NCBI GenBank assembly: GCA_017473285.1
Contig: JAFULP010000006.1
Span: 1 to 9,285 of the forward strand
Length of the DNA stretch: 9,285 nt
Origin: Clostridia bacterium
GTDB taxonomy: Bacteria; Bacillota; Clostridia; Christensenellales; UBA1242
Direction of reading: 5' to 3'
Made by a program: the position numbers and the translations under genes. Each line of letters opens with the position of its first letter. Within the stretch, counting starts at the first letter, position 1. This document shows, in pieces, positions 6,678 through 9,285 of the stretch. Under the pieces are notes generated by a model. The model saw nothing but the letters and a program-made list of their open reading frames with translations. It did not search any database and had not been told where the DNA came from.

Positions 6678-7376
6678 ATGTTAGATATTAAAAAAGAGTT
6701 TGCCAATTTTGTGGATAAAGATATTGATAAGGTTTGTGAATTATTTGAAATATATTTTCACCAACTTATAGATTATAATCAAAAGGTTAACTTAACAGCA
6801 ATAACTGAAAAGGAAGAGGTTTATATCAAGCACTTTTATGATAGTTGTTTGGCTAGTGAATTTATACCGCAAAACGCTAAAGTGCTTGACGTTGGCACAG
6901 GTGCAGGCTTTCCTGGCGTCCCTATTAAGATTGTACGCAACGATATTGATTTGCATTTAGTGGACTCATTAAATAAAAGAATAATATTTTTAAATGAATT
7001 AAAACAAAAGTTAAATATAAAGTATTCAACATATCATTCAAGAGCGGAAGACTTTTGCTCTCAGGCAGATAATAGGGAAAGTTTTGATGTGTGTGTGTCA
7101 AGAGCAGTTGCAAAACTTAACATTTTGGCTGAGTATTGCTTACCTTTGGTAAAAGTTGGCGGAATATTTATATCATATAAGGCTGGAGAAGTTGAAGATG
7201 AATTGCAACAGAGTCTTAAAGCAATTAATATTTTAGGTGGAGAAGTTTTAAATGTTAAAAAATTAAACTTACCAAATGATATGGGTAACAGAACGTTAAT
7301 TATTATTAAAAAAATAAAAAATACACCAAAAAAATATCCAAGAAATAAAAATTTGCCTAAAATTAAACCATTATAA
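6678..7376 (+). CDS. rsmG: 16S rRNA (guanine-N7)-methyltransferase RsmG (GidB)
   Basis: This 232-residue SAM-dependent methyltransferase makes N7-methylguanosine in the 530 loop of 16S rRNA (G527 in E. coli numbering). The family block YNQKVNLTAIT (33-43) is followed by HFYDSCLAS (52-60). SAM motif I is VLDVGTGAGFPGVP (69-82), the acidic SAM-ribose position is in LHLVDSLNKR (92-101), and SRAVAKL (141-147) follows. The basic end NTPKKYPRN (215-223) is also typical. The ATG directly abuts the mnmG stop, with AAAGGA (6663-6668) 9 nt upstream inside mnmG. Length is normal (about 215-240). It is the last gene of the mnmE transcript. No noc gene separates it from parA, unlike in Bacillus. Confidence 0.96.
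   Translation: MLDIKKEFANFVDKDIDKVCELFEIYFHQLIDYNQKVNLTAITEKEEVYIKHFYDSCLASEFIPQNAKVLDVGTGAGFPGVPIKIVRNDIDLHLVDSLNKRIIFLNELKQKLNIKYSTYHSRAEDFCSQADNRESFDVCVSRAVAKLNILAEYCLPLVKVGGIFISYKAGEVEDELQQSLKAINILGGEVLNVKKLNLPNDMGNRTLIIIKKIKNTPKKYPRNKNLPKIKPL
6710..6718 (-). promoter_or_regulatory. DnaA box inside rsmG
   Basis: An exact TGTGGATAA lies near the 5' end of rsmG, encoding part of NFVDKD. It is a single site with no partner, so a role in DnaA binding is only possible. Confidence 0.25.
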
Positions 7377-7385
7377 ACAAAAAAG

Positions 7386-7418
7386 AAATATTTAATATTA
7401 ATTTATTAAATATTTTTT
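7386..7418 (+). terminator. A/T-only hairpin after rsmG, possible weak terminator
   Basis: The perfect 12-bp arms AAATATTTAATA (7386-7397) and TATTAAATATTT (7404-7415) flank a 6-nt loop and run into a T-rich tract. The hairpin lies 9 nt after the rsmG stop, where a terminator is expected. The stem has no G-C pair, so termination would be weak. The flanking gap (7377-7515) otherwise shows only AT-rich sequence. Confidence 0.5.
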
Positions 7419-7515
7419 ATTTTTATATTCATTTTTAAGGGAATTATTAAATTATATTTAGCACTACAAATATTGGAATGGACGCAAAAAATTTTTAAAA
7501 ATATGCGCAAAACTA

Positions 7516-7544
7516 GTTACAAACTTTTTTATTTGTGCTATAAT
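7516..7544 (+). promoter_or_regulatory. Promoter of parA-parB
   Basis: A perfect -10 TATAAT (7539-7544) carries the TGn extension (TGC, 7536-7538). GTTACA (7516-7521), matching 4 of 6 -35 bases, sits 17 nt upstream. The expected transcription start is about 7551, only some 10 nt before the ATG. The mRNA would then begin with its own Shine-Dalgarno sequence. Confidence 0.75.
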
Positions 7545-7551
7545 TCTACTA

Positions 7552-7558
7552 GAGGTGA
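7552..7558 (+). promoter_or_regulatory. Ribosome binding site deciding the parA start
   Basis: GAGGTGA is an exact match to the 16S anti-Shine-Dalgarno complement and precedes the ATG at 7561. The in-frame GTG at 7555 lies within this site and cannot be the start. Confidence 0.8.
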
Positions 7559-7560
7559 AT

Positions 7561-8331
7561 ATGGGCAAAATTATATCAATTACTAATCAAAAAGGTGGAG
7601 TTGGTAAAACTACCACTTGTGTTAACCTAGCGGCTTTTGTAGCAAAAGAAGGATACAAGGTTCTTATTATAGATATGGACCCACAAGGGAATGCTTCTAG
7701 TGCCGTGGGGGTTGAACCTACTAAAGATGATAATACTATTTATGAGGTTTTAATCGGGGAATGTTCGGCTAAGGAGGCAATTAGTCCAAGTGTTATGCCG
7801 GGTCTAGATGTCTTGCCTAGCACGGTGGATTTGTCTGGGGCTGAAGTTGAACTTGTACATTTAAATAATAGGGAAAATGTATTAAAGGAAGCATTAGTTC
7901 AAGTTAAAAGGGAATATGATTTTATATTTATTGATTGTCCCCCATCGCTTAGTTTATTAACTGTAAACGCATTGACTGCCACAGATAGCATTATTATACC
8001 AATTCAATGTGAATATTTTGCTTTGGTTGGCTTAGGCCAGTTAATGAATACTGTAAAACTGATTAAAAAGCATTTAAATCCAAATATCGAGATTGAAGGT
8101 GTGTTACTAACAATGAAAGATGCAAGGTCCAATTTGGTTAATCAAGTGGCTGAGGAAATTCAAAAGTATTTTAAGGAAAAAGTATACAATACATTTATTC
8201 CTAGAAATATTAGGTTGGCTGAATCTCCAAGTCACGGAAAGCCTATAACAATGTATGAAGCAAAAAGTAAAGGTGCTATTGCATATCAAAACTTAGCGTA
8301 CGAGTTTTTAGCAAGTAATAAAAAGAATTAG
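7561..8331 (+). CDS. parA: Chromosome-partitioning ATPase ParA (Soj)
   Basis: This 256-residue deviant Walker A ATPase binds DNA non-specifically as an ATP dimer and is released when ParB stimulates hydrolysis. It drives origin segregation and in Bacillus also regulates DnaA. Visible motifs are the deviant Walker A KGGVGKTT (11-18) with its signature Lys11, DMDPQGN (38-44), Walker B FIDCPP (123-128), PIQCEYFAL (147-155), and PRN/IRLAESPSHGKP (214-228). The family normally reads EYxALEG here; this protein has Val at 156 where Glu is usual. Length matches chromosomal Soj (about 253-257). It has its own promoter after rsmG and is followed by parB after 9 nt. The small size and lack of an N-terminal DNA-binding domain distinguish it from larger plasmid ParA proteins. 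Confidence 0.96.
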   Translation: MGKIISITNQKGGVGKTTTCVNLAAFVAKEGYKVLIIDMDPQGNASSAVGVEPTKDDNTIYEVLIGECSAKEAISPSVMPGLDVLPSTVDLSGAEVELVHLNNRENVLKEALVQVKREYDFIFIDCPPSLSLLTVNALTATDSIIIPIQCEYFALVGLGQLMNTVKLIKKHLNPNIEIEGVLLTMKDARSNLVNQVAEEIQKYFKEKVYNTFIPRNIRLAESPSHGKPITMYEAKSKGAIAYQNLAYEFLASNKKN

Positions 8332-8340
8332 GGGGTATTT

Positions 8341-9162
8341 ATGAGAAAAGGTTTAGGAAAAGGTTTAGAAGAGTTATTGGCAATTTATGACCATGAAGAA
8401 TCTACAACGGTTAACGAGCCAAGCAAAGAAGAAGTTGCCTCGGTTAAACCATCATCAAATTCAAGCACATTAAAGGGTAATGTTAGCAAAATAAGCATAC
8501 AAGACATTTATCCAAATCCAAATCAGCCTAGAAAAACATTTGACCAAGAAAGTTTGGAAGAATTGGCAGATTCTATTAAGGTTCATGGATTAATTCAACC
8601 AATTATTGTTAATAAAATGGACGATGGCTATTTAATTATAGCCGGCGAGCGCCGTTACCGTGCATGTAAATTGGCAGGGTTAACTGAAATTGATGCAATT
8701 GTTAAGAATTATAGTGAAAGACAAATTGCTGAAATCAGTATTATTGAAAATCTGCAACGAGAAGACTTAAATCCAATTGAAATTGCAAAGAGTTTGCAAA
8801 AATTAATGCAAGAATATAATATAACACAAGAACAAGTGGCTGCTAGGATTGGCAAAAACCGTTCAAGTATAGCAAATTATATAAGATTGTTAAACTTGTA
8901 TCCTGAAGTTATTGATATGGTTGAAAAAGGAAAAGTTTCCCACGGTCATGCAAAATGTTTAGTTGCTGTAACCGACTACCCTACTCAATTATTATTGGCA
9001 AAGAAAGTTGCTCAAAATAAATTAACAGTAAGAGCATTAGAGAAAGAAATTGACATTATTTTAGGTAAAGGTAAAGCCAAAAAGACGGCTCACCTACCTT
9101 CAGACGAATTGTTAGGATTTATAATTGACTTTCAACGAAAACTTGGAACAAAAGTTACATAG
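8341..9162 (+). CDS. parB: Chromosome-partitioning protein ParB (Spo0J), C-terminus interrupted
   Basis: This is ParB, the CTP-dependent DNA clamp that loads at parS and spreads to organise the origin region. The N-terminal ParA-stimulating peptide RKGLGKGLEELL (2-13) is present, then a disordered linker to about 48. The ParB/CTPase domain follows, with NPNQPRKTF (59-67), GERRYRA (102-108) and ENLQREDLNP (136-145). The helix-turn-helix is at about 161-185 (ITQEQVAARIG, then SSIANYIRLL). The C-terminal dimerisation domain begins (about 253) but the frame stops with TAG just after KLGTKVT. Family members continue about 20-30 residues to an end such as KIEIEYYS...L. That ending is encoded downstream at 9199-9249 in the same frame but behind three stops. 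The interruption could be real or a sequence error. The ribosome binding site AGGGGG (8330-8335) overlaps the parA stop. Confidence 0.93.
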   Translation: MRKGLGKGLEELLAIYDHEESTTVNEPSKEEVASVKPSSNSSTLKGNVSKISIQDIYPNPNQPRKTFDQESLEELADSIKVHGLIQPIIVNKMDDGYLIIAGERRYRACKLAGLTEIDAIVKNYSERQIAEISIIENLQREDLNPIEIAKSLQKLMQEYNITQEQVAARIGKNRSSIANYIRLLNLYPEVIDMVEKGKVSHGHAKCLVAVTDYPTQLLLAKKVAQNKLTVRALEKEIDIILGKGKAKKTAHLPSDELLGFIIDFQRKLGTKVT

Positions 9163-9249
9163 CTTTGAAATGATAAAAATTGAATAATATATATAGATTA
9201 TTATTCTCAAGATGATTTAGATAGAATATATGATATTATATTAAAATAA
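9163..9249 (+). pseudogene. parB: Detached remnant of the parB C-terminus
   Basis: In the parB frame, 9199-9246 encodes YYSQDDLDRIYDIILK followed by TAA (9247-9249). This is the expected ending of Spo0J-type ParB (YYS-x-x-D/E-L-x-R-I). Between it and the parB stop the frame contains TAG (9160), TGA (9166) and TGA (9181). The +1 frame from 9161 reads SFEMIKIE, whose KIE resembles the family's GKIEIEYYS block, before stopping at 9185. Two compensating indels around the TA-rich tract 9184-9195 would explain this. Positions 9250-9285 show only AT-rich sequence. Confidence 0.7.
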
Positions 9250-9285
9250 AAATAAATTAACAAAAAAAACAACCAAATTAAATCA

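Noticed and set aside
7481..7508. A/T-rich near-palindrome with CGCA...TGCG ends between rsmG and parA
   Set aside because: Only four paired bases at the ends with an A/T core. It is likely by chance in such sequence.
7555..7560. parA start at GTG 7555
   Set aside because: The GTG is part of the Shine-Dalgarno sequence itself, and the ATG at 7561 gives the usual N-terminus M-G-K-I-I.
244..8289. Ten minus-strand reading frames of 60-100 codons at various positions
   Set aside because: All lie opposite real genes, have no family resemblance or plausible ribosome sites, and are expected antisense shadows.
7377..8340. parS site (TGTTTCACGTGAAACA) near parA-parB
   Set aside because: I found no match or close variant by reading the window. 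Sites may lie outside it.
9160..9249. Alternative genetic code (TGA as Trp) explaining the parB interruption
   Set aside because: The first stop is TAG, two further frames are implicated, and all other genes use TGG for Trp with no internal TGA. No gene here ends in TGA, but eleven genes are too few to mean anything.
1..9285. Novel defence, mobile, CRISPR or biosynthetic system; tRNA or rRNA genes
   Set aside because: No direct-repeat array, transposase, inverted terminal repeats, tRNA cloverleaf or unexplained conserved gene was seen. Apart from the edges the window is a standard origin-proximal cluster.

Overview
The window is the conserved origin-proximal housekeeping cluster of a low-GC Gram-positive bacterium (Bacillota, Clostridia-like). 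The order is rpmH-rnpA-yidD-yidC-jag/khpB-mnmE-mnmG-rsmG-parA-parB, all on the + strand. The lineage call rests on gene order, AT-rich sequence, AGGAG-type ribosome binding sites and the jag and soj/spo0J types. I cannot place it below class. The standard genetic code fits: genes stay open with TGA read as stop and Trp written TGG.

Layout. Positions 2-565 hold an open-ended reading frame whose C-terminal ~100 residues are the end of the DNA polymerase sliding clamp (DnaN). Its N-terminal part is unrelated and looks like a phage tail/appendage protein, so it is a chimera. Positions 566-705 carry two perfect DnaA boxes as an inverted repeat, a short AT-only tract and a consensus sigma-A promoter. 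Positions 706-3315 are a tight operon for ribosomal protein L34, RNase P protein, YidD, the YidC insertase and the RNA-binding protein Jag. It is closed by a clear intrinsic terminator. Positions 3316-3499 hold that terminator, a second copy of the inverted DnaA-box element and an extended -10 promoter. Positions 3500-7376 are mnmE-mnmG-rsmG, for tRNA wobble-uridine and 16S rRNA modification. Positions 7377-7560 hold an A/T-only hairpin and an extended -10 promoter. Positions 7561-9162 are parA-parB for chromosome segregation. The parB frame stops early, and a recognisable remnant of its normal C-terminus lies just beyond, at 9199-9249.

How it works together. Each of three transcription units has its own promoter: envelope/translation (L34, RnpA, YidD/YidC, Jag), RNA modification (MnmE/MnmG, RsmG) and segregation (ParA/ParB). 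Two intergenic DnaA-box palindromes with shared arms sit just upstream of the first two promoters. They could be origin elements, DnaA-responsive control sites, or both.

No new defence, mobile or biosynthetic system is visible. The points worth a second look are the DnaN chimera at the left edge, the repeated DnaA-box palindromes, the broken parB end at the right edge, and a few substitutions in conserved motifs. Both edge anomalies could be contig-end artefacts and should be tested against reads first.
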